Below are positions 1 to 10,700 of a DNA stretch of 64,000 nt, in pieces. Below the pieces are notes generated by a model. The model did no database searches. It was not told the DNA's origin and worked only from the letters and a program-made list of their open reading frames with translations. The position numbers and the translations under genes were made by a program. How positions within the stretch are numbered: the stretch's first letter is position 1; every line of letters begins with the position of its first letter. This DNA comes from Promethearchaeota archaeon. Lineage in GTDB: Archaea > Asgardarchaeota > Lokiarchaeia > Helarchaeales > RDOG01. The stretch lies in NCBI GenBank assembly GCA_011365055.1, contig RDOG01000004.1, forward strand, positions 275,879-339,878, read 5' to 3'.

Positions 1-221
1 TTTTTTTTTAATCTTTAGAAAATTTAGTAATTAATTTTGAATAATGAATTTTTATTTCAATTTTAAATAAACGTAAAAAAAATCTTAAAAAAACAAAACA
101 TAATGTTCATTTTTTTATTATTTGAAGAATTTTTAGATATTGTTAAAATAGAACAATATAAATTTGGTGAAATTTGTATTTTTTCTTTCTTTTGCTAGAA
201 ATTAATAAAAAAAAAAAGAGA
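1..221. other. AT-rich stretch without a gene
   Basis: The window begins in very AT-rich sequence with long T and A runs. No open frame of useful length is visible on either strand. It lies downstream of the minus-strand surface-protein gene and probably holds its 3' end and T-rich termination signals. Confidence 0.5.
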
Positions 222-1109
222 TTAGTTATCGAGAATTCTATTGGGAATGCCTTTTTTCTTTTTCAAGATTATTAAGCCTGCTGCAGTAACGAGTGTGAGA
301 AAGGTGAGTAATACTTCGAATCCAGGGATTGTTGGGGAATTTGGGGGGAATATTTCCCCTAAAGTTAGGTCAACTAAGTTCAGGTCAGCGTAGAAGGAGG
401 CATTGCTATCTCCAGTTACGTTCCAATAGCTGATATCAGTATTATTCCCGAAAAACCAGTCAGGTTCTAACGTTCCGTTCCCTGCAAAGATTACGCCAAT
501 GGGAACCTTTCCAAAAGGCAATTTCGTGGCGAGAGATAAGTTTTCACCTGAATAAGTTGCGGATCTATTAATTGCAATAGCTAGTTCAAACTGTGCGTGG
601 TTCCGACTTTCTAAGGGTGATGTCCCAAATCCAAAAGCGGTTTTATTTTGTAAGTTTGTCAATTCTATAAATATTGAAGGACCTTGCAGAACATGATTAA
701 AAGATCCATCTCTATTAATTACAATTTCAAGATCTTTAGTACCATTATTATTCAAATCAAGATAAATAAAGGCTACATCATCCGCATCTGATGAATTATC
801 CCCCTCAACGTCGTAAGCAAGAAACAAGTGAGTATTATTATGTTTACAGAATACGTCAACGTAATCCGCATAATGGTTAGAAGTTGGAGTATGAAATGTG
901 CGATAATGAACTGCATCAGCCCATTCACCAGCTGTAATATTACCATCAAGCGTGGGAATGATTGTTGCCTTCACACAGTATAAAGTTAAGGGATTTGCAT
1001 TTGCGGATACTGTTGGAATCATAATTGAAACGCTAAATATCGCTAAACAAGCCATTAGAACGGAAGTTATACTCAAAGTTTTCTTTAGGTGCTTGTTTGA
1101 AAGATGCAT
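222..1109 (-). CDS. Secreted surface protein with C-terminal IPGFE anchor
   Basis: Predicted extracellular, membrane-anchored protein of 295 aa. I chose the ATG at 1109 because it places a basic N-terminus (MHLSNKHLKK) before a hydrophobic signal segment ending near VSANA; a longer frame to 1214 would put about 35 residues in front of the signal peptide. The middle is rich in Asn, Asp and aromatic residues with several N-x-S/T sequons, as in glycosylated archaeal surface proteins, and looks like a beta-sandwich sugar-binding type domain (inference). The C-terminus reads PTIPGFE, then about 18 hydrophobic residues, then KKKKG. This is the layout of archaeal PGF-CTERM-like sorting tags, and the protein at 19785-21308 has the same tag. 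No specific family is recognised. Confidence 0.75.
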   Translation of the reverse strand: MHLSNKHLKKTLSITSVLMACLAIFSVSIMIPTVSANANPLTLYCVKATIIPTLDGNITAGEWADAVHYRTFHTPTSNHYADYVDVFCKHNNTHLFLAYDVEGDNSSDADDVAFIYLDLNNNGTKDLEIVINRDGSFNHVLQGPSIFIELTNLQNKTAFGFGTSPLESRNHAQFELAIAINRSATYSGENLSLATKLPFGKVPIGVIFAGNGTLEPDWFFGNNTDISYWNVTGDSNASFYADLNLVDLTLGEIFPPNSPTIPGFEVLLTFLTLVTAAGLIILKKKKGIPNRILDN

Positions 1110-1214
1110 ATGTTTATGATTAGTAATCTCTAAAATAAGATTATCTGATTTGTTTATGTTGCCACCATGTAAAAATCTTTTTATAAAATAACAAAGTTCT
1201 GAGCATGAAAACAC

Positions 1215-1602
1215 ATTTATAGAGAATTAGGGCGTCAAAATGACCCAAACCGCTTGAAAAGTCTTGGACACATTTTGGACGACCATATTTGCGTGCATTG
1301 TGATAATTTTAGATTTTTTGGGAGCATTCTTAGGAAGCAGAGAATTGATTAAGAGAATAGTGTCTTTCTGGACCAAAGTCTTAATCTGCAGGCAAATTAG
1401 AACCATCGCGGAAATATTTACACTAATGATTTTAAAATAAGCGATCTTGAGTCGAGGCAATTTCTTGCTTAAAAGCAAGCATCCTACTGATAAATTAAAA
1501 AATAATTAGTTATTTAATCTAAGAAAATTTATAGAAAAACTCCTATAGACAGCTATTTATATTTAAAAAACAGAATTGGATAAAAAAAGGAAATATATTA
1601 AA
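1215..1602. other. Intergenic region with ambiguous short open frames
   Basis: About 390 nt between the surface-protein and KaiC-like genes. The minus strand is open for 83 codons (1227-1478, TTG start) but its translation has no recognisable features. The plus strand from 1240 reads ATG, hits TGA at 1255, then is open to TAA at 1438 and gives a hydrophobic helix (IFACIVIILDFLGAFLG) followed by a basic segment, which looks more protein-like. It may be the remnant of a membrane-protein gene. Neither frame is supported well enough to call a gene. Confidence 0.35.
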
Positions 1603-2298
1603 TTATATTTTCTTTTTACCATCTAATGCTTGTAAGACGAATCCTTTACTTGTCAGAATGTATTGAATAGGTTCTAAAGAATGAGAAGTACCTCTCATTT
1701 TAGCAATTATTAATTCCCTCATCATTTTATTTTCCTTTCGAACCGTTTGTAATAAAATCGTTCCATCTGAAATATACGCTTCATGACAATAATTACAATT
1801 AGCATCATATAATTCTGCAGTAATTGTTGCTTGAATCCCATATTCTTTTATTTTTTGGGAAAATTCATACAAAAATATTCGATAATCTCTAAGAGAAGGC
1901 AAAATTAAGTTAAATGGATTAATAGGATCAATAACCACTCTAGATATATCAAATTCTTCTACTTTATTAAAAATCTCGTCCAAAATATCCCTTTTATTTT
2001 GGAAATATTCCATTTTTTTTCCTAATTCAACAATAAAAATTTTCCGTCCAATTTTTTTTGGATCAAAAAACCAAAATTTAGAACCAAAATTTATGATAGA
2101 ACTAGTCGATTCAGATAGTGTTGAAATATACAAACCTTTTTCATTATGTTTTGCACCTTCAAATAAATAATTCATCGAAAAAGAAGTTTTTCCTGTCCCG
2201 GGTAGACCTAATACAAGGATTACTGATGGAATAATAAATCCACCTTCAATAATAGCATCTAAATCAGGAATTCCTGTTTTTATCCTTTCTTTAAGCAT
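1603..2298 (-). CDS. KaiC-like RecA-superfamily ATPase
   Basis: Single-domain KaiC/RadA-like ATPase of 231 aa. The N-terminus has the KaiC signature TGIPDLDAIIEGGF followed by the Walker A loop GLPGTGKTS. A Walker B-like strand ends in VVIDPINPF. The ATG at 2298 is preferred over the TTG at 2319 because AGGAAG sits 6 nt upstream of it. It is the last gene of a four-gene minus-strand run with an HTH regulator, a receiver and a histidine kinase. Archaeal KaiC-like proteins often serve as signalling ATPases in such clusters, so a role in signal output is likely, but the partner is unknown. Family call is confident, function is not. Confidence 0.85.
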   Translation of the reverse strand: MLKERIKTGIPDLDAIIEGGFIIPSVILVLGLPGTGKTSFSMNYLFEGAKHNEKGLYISTLSESTSSIINFGSKFWFFDPKKIGRKIFIVELGKKMEYFQNKRDILDEIFNKVEEFDISRVVIDPINPFNLILPSLRDYRIFLYEFSQKIKEYGIQATITAELYDANCNYCHEAYISDGTILLQTVRKENKMMRELIIAKMRGTSHSLEPIQYILTSKGFVLQALDGKKKI

Positions 2299-2315
2299 TA
2301 AAATCTTCCTAAGTA

Positions 2316-3092
2316 TCAAGCCATTTTAAATATATTTGGATTATATTTTTTTGTGGCGGGACAACCTAAACATTTACCTTTAATATAATTATCGCATAAA
2401 TCGCAATCTCTTTGACATGATCTTTCTTTTGATTGATCGGGGATATTTTTAGGGATCATAGTTAAAAAACTTGGAGCGATTTCGGGATATAAATTCATAA
2501 CATTGCATTCTTTTATTCTTTCGTCTAATTGAAATTTCTCAATCATCGCTAATACTTGATTATTTTCTTCATCCAAATTTTTTTCCATACCAAGTAACAT
2601 CATCAAGCTATTTTTTAATGGATTTTTAACTACAGTAAAAACTCTAGGACACATTTCAAGCTCACGAAAGATTTCATCCAGGTATTTTAAATTATATGAT
2701 ATTAGATCTATTAATAGAAAGTCTAAATTCAATTTTTGATAATTAATCCCTAAAAATATTTTAATTTTTTCTTGTTCTATCATTTTTTCTATTCTTCTTC
2801 GAGCAGTGTGTCGTGATAAACCTAAATCTTTTGAGATATCAATATAAGATTTTCTTGGATCGGGTATGATATTAGTAATGATTTCAATTTCTTTTTCAGT
2901 AAAAAATCTTTCTTTATTCGATGGTCTTGGACCAATCTTTCTTATTCTTTCTTCCTTATTTTTTTCTTCTATTATTGATTTTTCAATTTCTTTTGGTAGT
3001 TCTTCATTAAGAGTTTGCCATGTATCAAAAATTGATAATAAAAAATTTTGGGGCTTTGAACTTTTTACTTTTTTTCTTCTACTCAAAATCAA
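2316..3092 (-). CDS. Lrp-type HTH regulator with C-terminal Cys cluster
   Basis: Predicted DNA-binding protein of 258 aa. Residues about 80-120 form an Lrp/AsnC-style winged helix (KSYIDISKDLGLSRHTARRR), followed by a regulatory region. The C-terminus carries six Cys in a short span (CQRDCDLCDN then CLGCP), likely a metal or Fe-S site. The start is TTG at 3092 or TTG at 3086; GGTGA lies just upstream, with better spacing to 3086. The gene overlaps the end of the receiver gene by 4 nt, so it is translated as part of the kinase operon and may be the output regulator. The Cys cluster could make it redox or metal responsive (inference). Confidence 0.75.
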   Translation of the reverse strand: MILSRRKKVKSSKPQNFLLSIFDTWQTLNEELPKEIEKSIIEEKNKEERIRKIGPRPSNKERFFTEKEIEIITNIIPDPRKSYIDISKDLGLSRHTARRRIEKMIEQEKIKIFLGINYQKLNLDFLLIDLISYNLKYLDEIFRELEMCPRVFTVVKNPLKNSLMMLLGMEKNLDEENNQVLAMIEKFQLDERIKECNVMNLYPEIAPSFLTMIPKNIPDQSKERSCQRDCDLCDNYIKGKCLGCPATKKYNPNIFKMA

Positions 3093-3469
3093 TTCACCTT
3101 AATTTTTTCATTAAATTCTAATGCATGATTTACTATTTCAATAACTCTTTTTCTAGTGATTGGTTTATTCAAATAATCAAAGACTTCTTGATTTACAGCA
3201 TCAACAAGAGTAGGTATATTAGGATAACCAGTTATAATAATTATTATTCCATTACTTGATTTTTCTCTGATTAATCTTATTAAATCAATTCCACTTCCCC
3301 CAGGTAATATTAAATCCACAAAATAAAGCAAGAAATTTTGTTCCAAAATTAATTTTTTTCCATCTTCATAATTTAAAGCGTATGTAATTTCATGACCTAA
3401 ATTTTCTAAAGTCCATTTTAATGATTTACAAATTGTCTCTTCATCATCTATAATTAAAATTTTAACCAT
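3089..3469 (-). CDS. Stand-alone response-regulator receiver protein
   Basis: Receiver (REC, CheY-like) domain of 126 aa without an output domain. Key residues are visible: acidic pair IDDEE at the N-terminus, phospho-acceptor Asp in YFVDLILPGGSG, Thr in IITGYP and Lys in LNKPI. The ATG at 3469 is used because GAGGAA stands 6 nt before it. It lies 15 nt downstream of the histidine kinase stop and overlaps the HTH regulator gene. It presumably takes phosphate from the neighbouring kinase and signals by protein-protein contact, possibly with the KaiC-like ATPase or the HTH protein (inference). Confidence 0.9.
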   Translation of the reverse strand: MVKILIIDDEETICKSLKWTLENLGHEITYALNYEDGKKLILEQNFLLYFVDLILPGGSGIDLIRLIREKSSNGIIIIITGYPNIPTLVDAVNQEVFDYLNKPITRKRVIEIVNHALEFNEKIKVN

Positions 3470-3484
3470 ATACAATTCCTCTAT

Positions 3485-6400
3485 TTATTCATTTTCATTT
3501 TTAACTGGTAATAAAATAACAACGGTTGTAGATTCACCCCATTTACTTTTTAAATCGATTTCCCCTTTGTGAGCCTTAATAATACCGTAAGAAATACTTA
3601 ATCCTAGCCCTACACCATGTTCTTTAGAGAATTTTTTAGTTGTAAAGAAAGGATCGAAAACTTTAGGCAGGTTTTTCTTTTTAATTCCTATACCATTGTC
3701 TGTAATCATTACGTTAACAAATTCAGTTTCTTTTATGAACACTTTTTTAATATTAATTGAAATTTTTTTAGTGTTTGGTTTAGATTTTAAACCGTATTTT
3801 TCATTCAGTGCATCTAAAGAATTCTGAAGTACATTAATTATTACTTGTTGAATATTTTGGACACGCATTGGAATTTTTGGAATATTATTATCTGCATCTA
3901 GAGATAAATCAATTTGAAATCTTCTTATTTTTGGTAATACTAGTAGCAAAGCGGACTTTATAACTTCAGAAATGTCAGAAATTATGAATACCCCTTGGTC
4001 TTGTCTCGAAAATGATAATAAACCATTAACTATTTCAGAAATTCTATTACCTTGCTGCATAATTTCCTTTATAAATGAATAAGGTTCAATTTCAAGATTT
4101 ATACTATTAGTTTTTTCAAGTTCTTCATATACAATATCAGCATAATTTATTATGCCCATTAATGGATTATTAATTTCATGGGCAATACCAGCAGCTAATA
4201 GACCAACAGAAGCGAGTTTTTCAGTTTCCATTAGTAATTCTTGTGTTATATTTAGTTCATTTAATGTATCTTGTAACTTTTTTGATTCAGTTCTCAATTC
4301 TTTTGATTTAGAAGATATTTCTTGTTCAAGATCTTTTAAATATTCCAATCTCGCTTCTTCAAGTGCTCTTCTTTCAGAAATATCTGTTGCTAAAATTAGT
4401 GCTTTATTTTTCCCATTTTTATCTGTGAATTTTCTTATCTTCATTTCAAGCCATAAATAAAATCCTTTTTTATGTTTAAATCTTGTATCTAATAAAATAT
4501 CGCCGCTCTTTATGGTATCTAGAATTAAATTGCTAAGACCTGCCTTATTTAAATCCCCTTTATTAATGTAATTGTGAATATCCTTACCTAAAAGGTCAGT
4601 TTCGTTATATTCAAGATATTTCTGAAATATTTCTTCGTTTATAAATTCAAATTCATTATTTTCGTTTATTATTGCAAGTAAATCGTTAATATTTTCAGAA
4701 ATGAGGCGATATTTTTCTTCCGATTCTTTAAGAGTATTTTCTGCAGCAATACGGTCGCTAATATCAATAATCGTTGATTGCATCCCAATAATCTCCCCAT
4801 TTTCATTTGTTAGTGGTCTTGAATTATTTAATACTGTTATCATCTTTCCGTCTTTTCTTTGTAGATTATGGATATAATTTTCTATTTTCTCCCCCAAAAG
4901 TAACGTAGCATGAGCAGGCTCGTTAAAAACCGTTCCTCCATCTACATCAGGAATGCTAAGAGAAAGAAGTTCATCAAGTGAATACCCAAGAAGATCTAAA
5001 CCTGCTTGATTTGAATCCATAAATTTCTTTTCCGTATCAAAAACATATATGGCAGTGATATTTTCATCAAATATGCCTTTATATTTTTGTTCGGATTCTA
5101 ATATTTTCAACTTTGATGTTTTTATATCTGTTATATCTCTCGCGATATACATTAATTTTTCTATTATTTCTCCTTTTTTAAGAGGAACTAATTGTGTTTC
5201 ATACCATGCTGGATACCCAAGCGGTTCTTTTCCTTTTAATACTACTTTTTTTACGCATCCTGTTTCTAAAACATCCATAATAACGTTTTTCTGGTCTTCA
5301 TGAAATTCTGGGGAAATAAATTCATAAATTTGCTTGCCAATTACTGTCCCGAGTTCAAAATCTGACGGATGTCTGTTTATATATTCAATTTTGCCATTTA
5401 AATCAGTAATTAATATGTGATCTGGAGAAGTTTCAAGTAAAGTTCGGTATTTTTCTTCTGATTTCTTTAATTTTGAATCATACTGAAGTCTAGAAATAAC
5501 AGAACTTAGAATATCGCTGATCATAAGCATTACTGAAAGATCATCTGGAGAAAATTTATTGCTAGAATCCCTTGCTACACTTAATACTCCAAAAAAATTA
5601 CCTTCGTCAAATATAGGAACGGCAATAATTGACGTAAGAGGGAAATTGATAAACTTTGGTCGAGCGATTGTATAATCGTCTAAATATAATGCTTTTTTAC
5701 CTTGCATTAAAGTCTGAAGAAAACTATCATTATATCCAATATTTACAATAAAAGGAATAATTTTTTCCGATAATCCAATGCACTTCGAAAGTACAAGTTG
5801 TTTTTTGCCTTTTTCATAAATATATGTTACAACAATTTTTACATCCATTAAATGTTTAATTAATTCCAATATTTCCTCAAAAAAAACATTTACTTCTTTT
5901 GCAGAATTCCCTTTAATGATCATTTTATTTAAATATTCTAGAATTGTAGTTCTTTTTCTATAATCTTCTTCAGATTCTTTTAATTTTTCTTCAGTTAGTT
6001 TTTTTTCGGTTTGATCAATCCCCACAACTAATATTGCATTCTTACTATGATATATGATATCTTTTGTATGTACATCAAGCCATTTAATTTTTCCAGATTT
6101 AGTAAAAATACGAAAAGATATATTATTAGGTGCATTAAGATCACCTGATTCTTTTTTTATTGCTATTTTTTTTATTTCATTTCGTTCATTAGGATGAATT
6201 ATATTAAAAAAATTTAATATTGGCAGCCCTGTTAATTCTTCTATCGAAAATTCGCTTATATTGCTAATACCTTTACTAGCATATTTTATTATACGATCTT
6301 GAATAATAATAATTCCAAGCGAAGTATCTTCCGTTATAGCTTTAAATTTTTCTTCTGATTCTTGCATTTTTTCGGATTCTAGGAACTTTTTTATAACGCA

Positions 6401-6931
6401 ACCTAATTCATTCCCAATATTTACAAGCATTTCAATATTATTTTGACTTAATTTATCCAATTCGTGAGGGACTAGATTAATTAATCCAAGAAATTCTTCC
6501 TTTGAAAGAAGTGGTATTAAAAAGGTAGAACTAATACTTGAATTTTCAGCATCTGGTTGAATTTTATAATAATTTCCCAAAATATTTATCTCAGTTTTTG
6601 ATTTTAAATCAGGTAAGAGCTTTATTTTTGGATGTATAACAGTAATATTTTGAATTAATTCGCCAGTTATACCTTTAATAGCTTTTAATTCCATCAAATT
6701 TGAACCCTTATCATAGAGATAAATTGCACATCCTTTTAAATTCATCATATTAATTAGTTTTGATAGTAAATTATCAAGAATTTCTTTTAAATCATTCATT
6801 TCATTTGCGAAAGAAGTTATATCGTGTAATATATCCAATTCTTTACTTTTAATAAGATATTTAAGCTCTAAGTCCTTTAGTTTTACCTCTAATTCTTTAA
6901 TTTTTTCATTATTTTCTTGTTTCAGTGCCAT
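3485..6931 (-). CDS. Multi-PAS/GAF sensor histidine kinase
   Basis: Cytoplasmic histidine kinase of 1148 aa. Order from the N-terminus: coiled coil, GAF domain (~45-190), PAS (~200-310), a second GAF (~335-490), three more PAS/PAC units (~505-860), a coiled-coil linker, HisKA with H-box GIAHEINNPLMG, and HATPase_c with N-box NVLQNSLDALNE, G1 TDNGIGI and G2 GVGLGLSIS. No transmembrane segment is seen, so it senses cytosolic signals. The ATG at 6931 is preferred to TTG at 6943. It leads the operon that also encodes a receiver, an HTH protein and a KaiC-like ATPase. Ligand unknown. Confidence 0.93.
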   Translation of the reverse strand: MALKQENNEKIKELEVKLKDLELKYLIKSKELDILHDITSFANEMNDLKEILDNLLSKLINMMNLKGCAIYLYDKGSNLMELKAIKGITGELIQNITVIHPKIKLLPDLKSKTEINILGNYYKIQPDAENSSISSTFLIPLLSKEEFLGLINLVPHELDKLSQNNIEMLVNIGNELGCVIKKFLESEKMQESEEKFKAITEDTSLGIIIIQDRIIKYASKGISNISEFSIEELTGLPILNFFNIIHPNERNEIKKIAIKKESGDLNAPNNISFRIFTKSGKIKWLDVHTKDIIYHSKNAILVVGIDQTEKKLTEEKLKESEEDYRKRTTILEYLNKMIIKGNSAKEVNVFFEEILELIKHLMDVKIVVTYIYEKGKKQLVLSKCIGLSEKIIPFIVNIGYNDSFLQTLMQGKKALYLDDYTIARPKFINFPLTSIIAVPIFDEGNFFGVLSVARDSSNKFSPDDLSVMLMISDILSSVISRLQYDSKLKKSEEKYRTLLETSPDHILITDLNGKIEYINRHPSDFELGTVIGKQIYEFISPEFHEDQKNVIMDVLETGCVKKVVLKGKEPLGYPAWYETQLVPLKKGEIIEKLMYIARDITDIKTSKLKILESEQKYKGIFDENITAIYVFDTEKKFMDSNQAGLDLLGYSLDELLSLSIPDVDGGTVFNEPAHATLLLGEKIENYIHNLQRKDGKMITVLNNSRPLTNENGEIIGMQSTIIDISDRIAAENTLKESEEKYRLISENINDLLAIINENNEFEFINEEIFQKYLEYNETDLLGKDIHNYINKGDLNKAGLSNLILDTIKSGDILLDTRFKHKKGFYLWLEMKIRKFTDKNGKNKALILATDISERRALEEARLEYLKDLEQEISSKSKELRTESKKLQDTLNELNITQELLMETEKLASVGLLAAGIAHEINNPLMGIINYADIVYEELEKTNSINLEIEPYSFIKEIMQQGNRISEIVNGLLSFSRQDQGVFIISDISEVIKSALLLVLPKIRRFQIDLSLDADNNIPKIPMRVQNIQQVIINVLQNSLDALNEKYGLKSKPNTKKISINIKKVFIKETEFVNVMITDNGIGIKKKNLPKVFDPFFTTKKFSKEHGVGLGLSISYGIIKAHKGEIDLKSKWGESTTVVILLPVKNENE

Positions 6932-6943
6932 AAATTTTCCCAA

Positions 6944-7310
6944 ACTTTGCTCTTTTTAGTCAATGATATTGATTTTTTATTGATAATATCAGATGCAATT
7001 TTTTCCTCTATTTTCATAAAAATGAATAGGATTTATTTTGACCTTTTTGGATTATTTCATATTCTTATTTGTAATTAATAATATTGATACAAAAAAATAA
7101 TTAATAATTAAATTATTGTTCTTATTATATATGATTTTTGAACATATTGATAAATTTAGTTCTAATTCTTAAACCATTTTTTTAAAAAAAAAAAAATTCA
7201 CAAATTTATTGTATTATTGATTATCAATAAAATCTATGGATTAAAAAAAGAATTGATAATTTTTTGATTTTTAATTTATATTTCTGCTTATTTTTATCAT
7301 TTATTTTTTG
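6944..7310. other. AT-rich intergenic region
   Basis: About 365 nt between the kinase operon and the end of the Hdr operon, both on the minus strand. It is almost pure A/T with several GATTATCAATAAAATC-like partial inverted repeats. It probably holds the terminator of the Hdr operon and the promoter of the kinase operon. No coding frame or RNA gene is seen. Confidence 0.5.
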
Positions 7311-7751
7311 TTAAATGTTTTTAACTTCAATAGTTTCAAAGTGTTGAGGATCAAATGGACCTAATTCTTGTAATTGTTTAACAAAGGAATCAACAACACC
7401 TGCAAACTTTGCCCCTTCGGCTGCAGATACCCATTCCAATCTTATACGTTTGGGATCAATCCCTAAGGTTTCAATAATTTGTTGAGTTTTCTTAAACCGA
7501 TTCTCGGCATACTCATTTCCACTGATATAATGGCAGTCTCCAATATGACATCCACACACTAGAACACCATCTGCACCGTTTTTAAACGATTCTAGAATGA
7601 ATGATGGCTGAACACGACCAGAACACATAATTCTAATAACGCGTATATTAGTAGGATATTGAAATCGACTTACACCTGCCAAATCTGCACCTGCATATCC
7701 GCACCAATTACATAAAAATGCAACAATACGTGGGTAAAATTTTTTAGTCAT
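7311..7751 (-). CDS. mvhD: MvhD/VhuD-type iron-sulfur electron-transfer subunit, Cys form
   Basis: MvhD family protein of 146 aa that passes electrons between a hydrogenase or other donor and HdrA via a [2Fe-2S] cluster. The conserved motifs are present: CNWCGYAGADLAG near the N-terminus, MCSGRV, and GVLVCGCHIGDCHY. The ATG overlaps the end of the upstream hdrA gene by 8 nt, so the two are translationally linked. It is a paralogue of the selenocysteine form at 13700-14113; here every redox position is Cys. No hydrogenase subunit lies in the window, so its electron donor is unknown. It is the last gene of the Hdr operon. Confidence 0.95.
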   Translation of the reverse strand: MTKKFYPRIVAFLCNWCGYAGADLAGVSRFQYPTNIRVIRIMCSGRVQPSFILESFKNGADGVLVCGCHIGDCHYISGNEYAENRFKKTQQIIETLGIDPKRIRLEWVSAAEGAKFAGVVDSFVKQLQELGPFDPQHFETIEVKNI

Positions 7752-10700
7752 TAGTTACTTCCTCCTTTAATGCGGCTCTAACCTTTTCAAGGTCGATATC
7801 TTCGCAAAGGTAAGATTCTATCATCGAATTTAATTGATCAGTCGTGAAATGTCTTGCAGTGATTGCACCAACGGGGCATTCAACGCTGCAAGTGCCACAT
7901 CCTTTACACATCGCTTGGATGATTTGTGATTTTTCCTCAACTAGTTTCACATTTTCAAATTCTTTTTCCGTCATAACTCTTTCGATTGCATTATATGGAC
8001 AAACTTCTGCACATCTTCCACATCCAATACATAGATTTTCATTAATAACCATCGTGATTCCGTGTGTAGTGATTTCACCTTTTGCAAGGGCTGCACAAGC
8101 ACGCGCTGCAGCCCCAGTTGCTTGTGAGACACACTCCTCGACAGGTTTGGGCCATTGAGCAGCACCACATAAAAACACTCCATCAGTCGCAAAATCAAGA
8201 GGTCTTAATTTGACGTGCGCTTCTAGGAAAAATGGAGGTATGCCTCGCATAACAGGAACTTTCATAAATTGGGAAATTTGTTCTGCATCATTTTGAGGAA
8301 TCATTGGAGTTGCAAGGACTACTAGATCCGCTTCAAGAATTGCATTTTCACCGGTCAAAACATTTGGAAATTCAATTAATGCCCGCCCGTTCTTTTCCGT
8401 TACTTTAGGAGGATTTTTAAGAGAATATCTAGTAAAAAGAACATTATTTCTTACTTCATGATAGAATTCTTCAGAATTCTTGCCAGCCATTTGTATATCT
8501 CTATAAATTACAGTAACATTCATGTTAGGATCAATTTCCTTTAATAGATATGCGTTTTTTATCGAGGTGGCACAACAAACTTTAGAACAATACGTGAACT
8601 CTCCCTCATCTTGTCTTGCATTTGCGCATAGAATAAATGCTACGTCCTTTATATTACCCAATGAATTATTTTTTAATTTTTCTTCAAGATCCAATTGCGT
8701 AATTACATTTGGGATTGTTCCATAGCCATAAATTCCTTGTGGTTTTAATTCATTACCTCCAGTTGCTACAACGACACCCCCAATTTCGATGTGATGTTCT
8801 TGTTCCCCTTGTAAAAGATCTATCTTATAATTACCAACATAACCGCCAACATTTTTTATGCTAGTATTTGTAAAGACCTTGATATTTGGGAGACTCTCAA
8901 TTTCATTTTTTAGTTTTTCTAGAAGCTCAGATGCATCTTCGTTTGCAGGGAATACTTTATGTAAATTTTTTAATATCCCACCAAGCTCAGGTTGTCTTTC
9001 AATAAGAAATGTATCAAAACCTTCTTTAGCAGAATGAATAGCAGCGGTTATTCCAGAAACGCCACCACCGATTATTAGGACTTTCTTAATTACCGATATT
9101 TTTCCTGCTTGTTGAGGTTTCAATTTTCTACTTTTTGCAATTGTCATCCTAATCAGGTCAATTGCCTTTTTAGTTGCTAATTCGGGTTCATGCATATGTA
9201 CCCATGAACATTGATCTCGAATATTCACTAATTCAAATAAATAAGGATTAAGACCACCCTCACGACAAGTCAAGGCAAAAAGAGGTTCATGCGTTCTAGG
9301 AGTACAAGAGGCGACAATAAATCGATTTAAATCATATTTATCAATCATTTCTTTAATTCGCTCTTGAGAATCACTTGAGCAGGAGTATAAATTTGCTTCA
9401 CATATAACAACATTGGGAAGTTTTTTAATATATTCTACTGTTTCATCAATATTAACTGTCGCACCGATATTTATACCACAATGGCATATCATTACTCCAA
9501 TTCTTGGTTCATCTTCTGGTTTAATTTCTTTTTCCGGTTTTTCAAATTCCATCTCTTTTGCTAACGTCCCTCTAACAGGAGCAAGGATCTCAGCAACTTT
9601 TCCTGCTGCTGAACTTGCATCAGCTACTGATTCAGGTATGTCTTTTGGAGCTTGGGCATATCCGCAGATATAAACACCCTTACGATTAGTTTCACAAGGA
9701 GATAATTCTGATATTTCAGTGAAAAATTTTCTATGATCCATATCAACCTCTAATATTTTTGCTAATTCTTCAAGACCTTCTGGAGGAACCAAAGCAGTAG
9801 CTAAAACAACTAGATCTGCTTCATATTGTTTTGATTCTCCTGTTTCCATATCTTCATAATATAAAATCAAATTCTGAGTCTCGGGATCTTCTTCAATAAA
9901 AGAAACCCGTCCGTCAACATAATGAACACCATATTCTTTTTGAGCTCTTTGTATAAATTCATAAAAACCTTTACCATATGATCGCACATCACTTTTAAAG
10001 ACCACCATTTCAGTATCTGGTGCATGTTCTTTCGTGATCATGCATTCTTTTGCAATATACATGCAACAAACAGATGAACAATATGGAACACCTTCTTTTG
10101 TGGTTCGAGATCCCACGCAAGACACCATTGCGATTTTATGAGGATGTTTTTTATCAGATGGTCGTAATACGTGTCCTTGATATGGACCAGAAGCACACAT
10201 TATTCGTTCAAATTCTAATCCTGTAACAACATTAGGAGCTTGGTAACAATAACGAGGAAGTTTTGCTGGATCAAATTGTTCGAATCCTGTTGCAACAATA
10301 ATACCACCAACTCTTATTTTCCTGTATTCAGGTTTCATTTCATAATTTATAGCTCCTGCATCACATCTTTTTGCACATGCCCCACATTTATCATCAGTTA
10401 TTTTTAAACAGTAATTAGGATCAATTAAGTATATAGGAGGGACCGCCTGAGGGAATGGAATATAAATAGCACCACGGTTTCTAAGTCCCATATTAAATTC
10501 GTCACCGATATTGAATTTTTTCTCCGCAGGGCATTTCATTGCACATACTCCACATCCTTTACATTTGGTTTCATCGACATATCTAGGTTTTTTCAATACT
10601 GTAACCTCAAAATTCCCTGCTTTTCCTTCAACCTTAGTCACCTCATGATATGTCAATAATTCAATATTGGGATGGCGAAAGACTTCAACCATTTTAGGTG

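Noticed and set aside
1240..1440. Plus-strand Sec-containing small membrane protein
   Set aside because: The frame has TGA at codon 6 but no Cys homologue to compare with and no SECIS-like structure behind it.
1227..1478. 83-aa protein on the minus strand
   Set aside because: TTG start, no ribosome-binding site, no recognisable fold; the opposite strand looks more protein-like.
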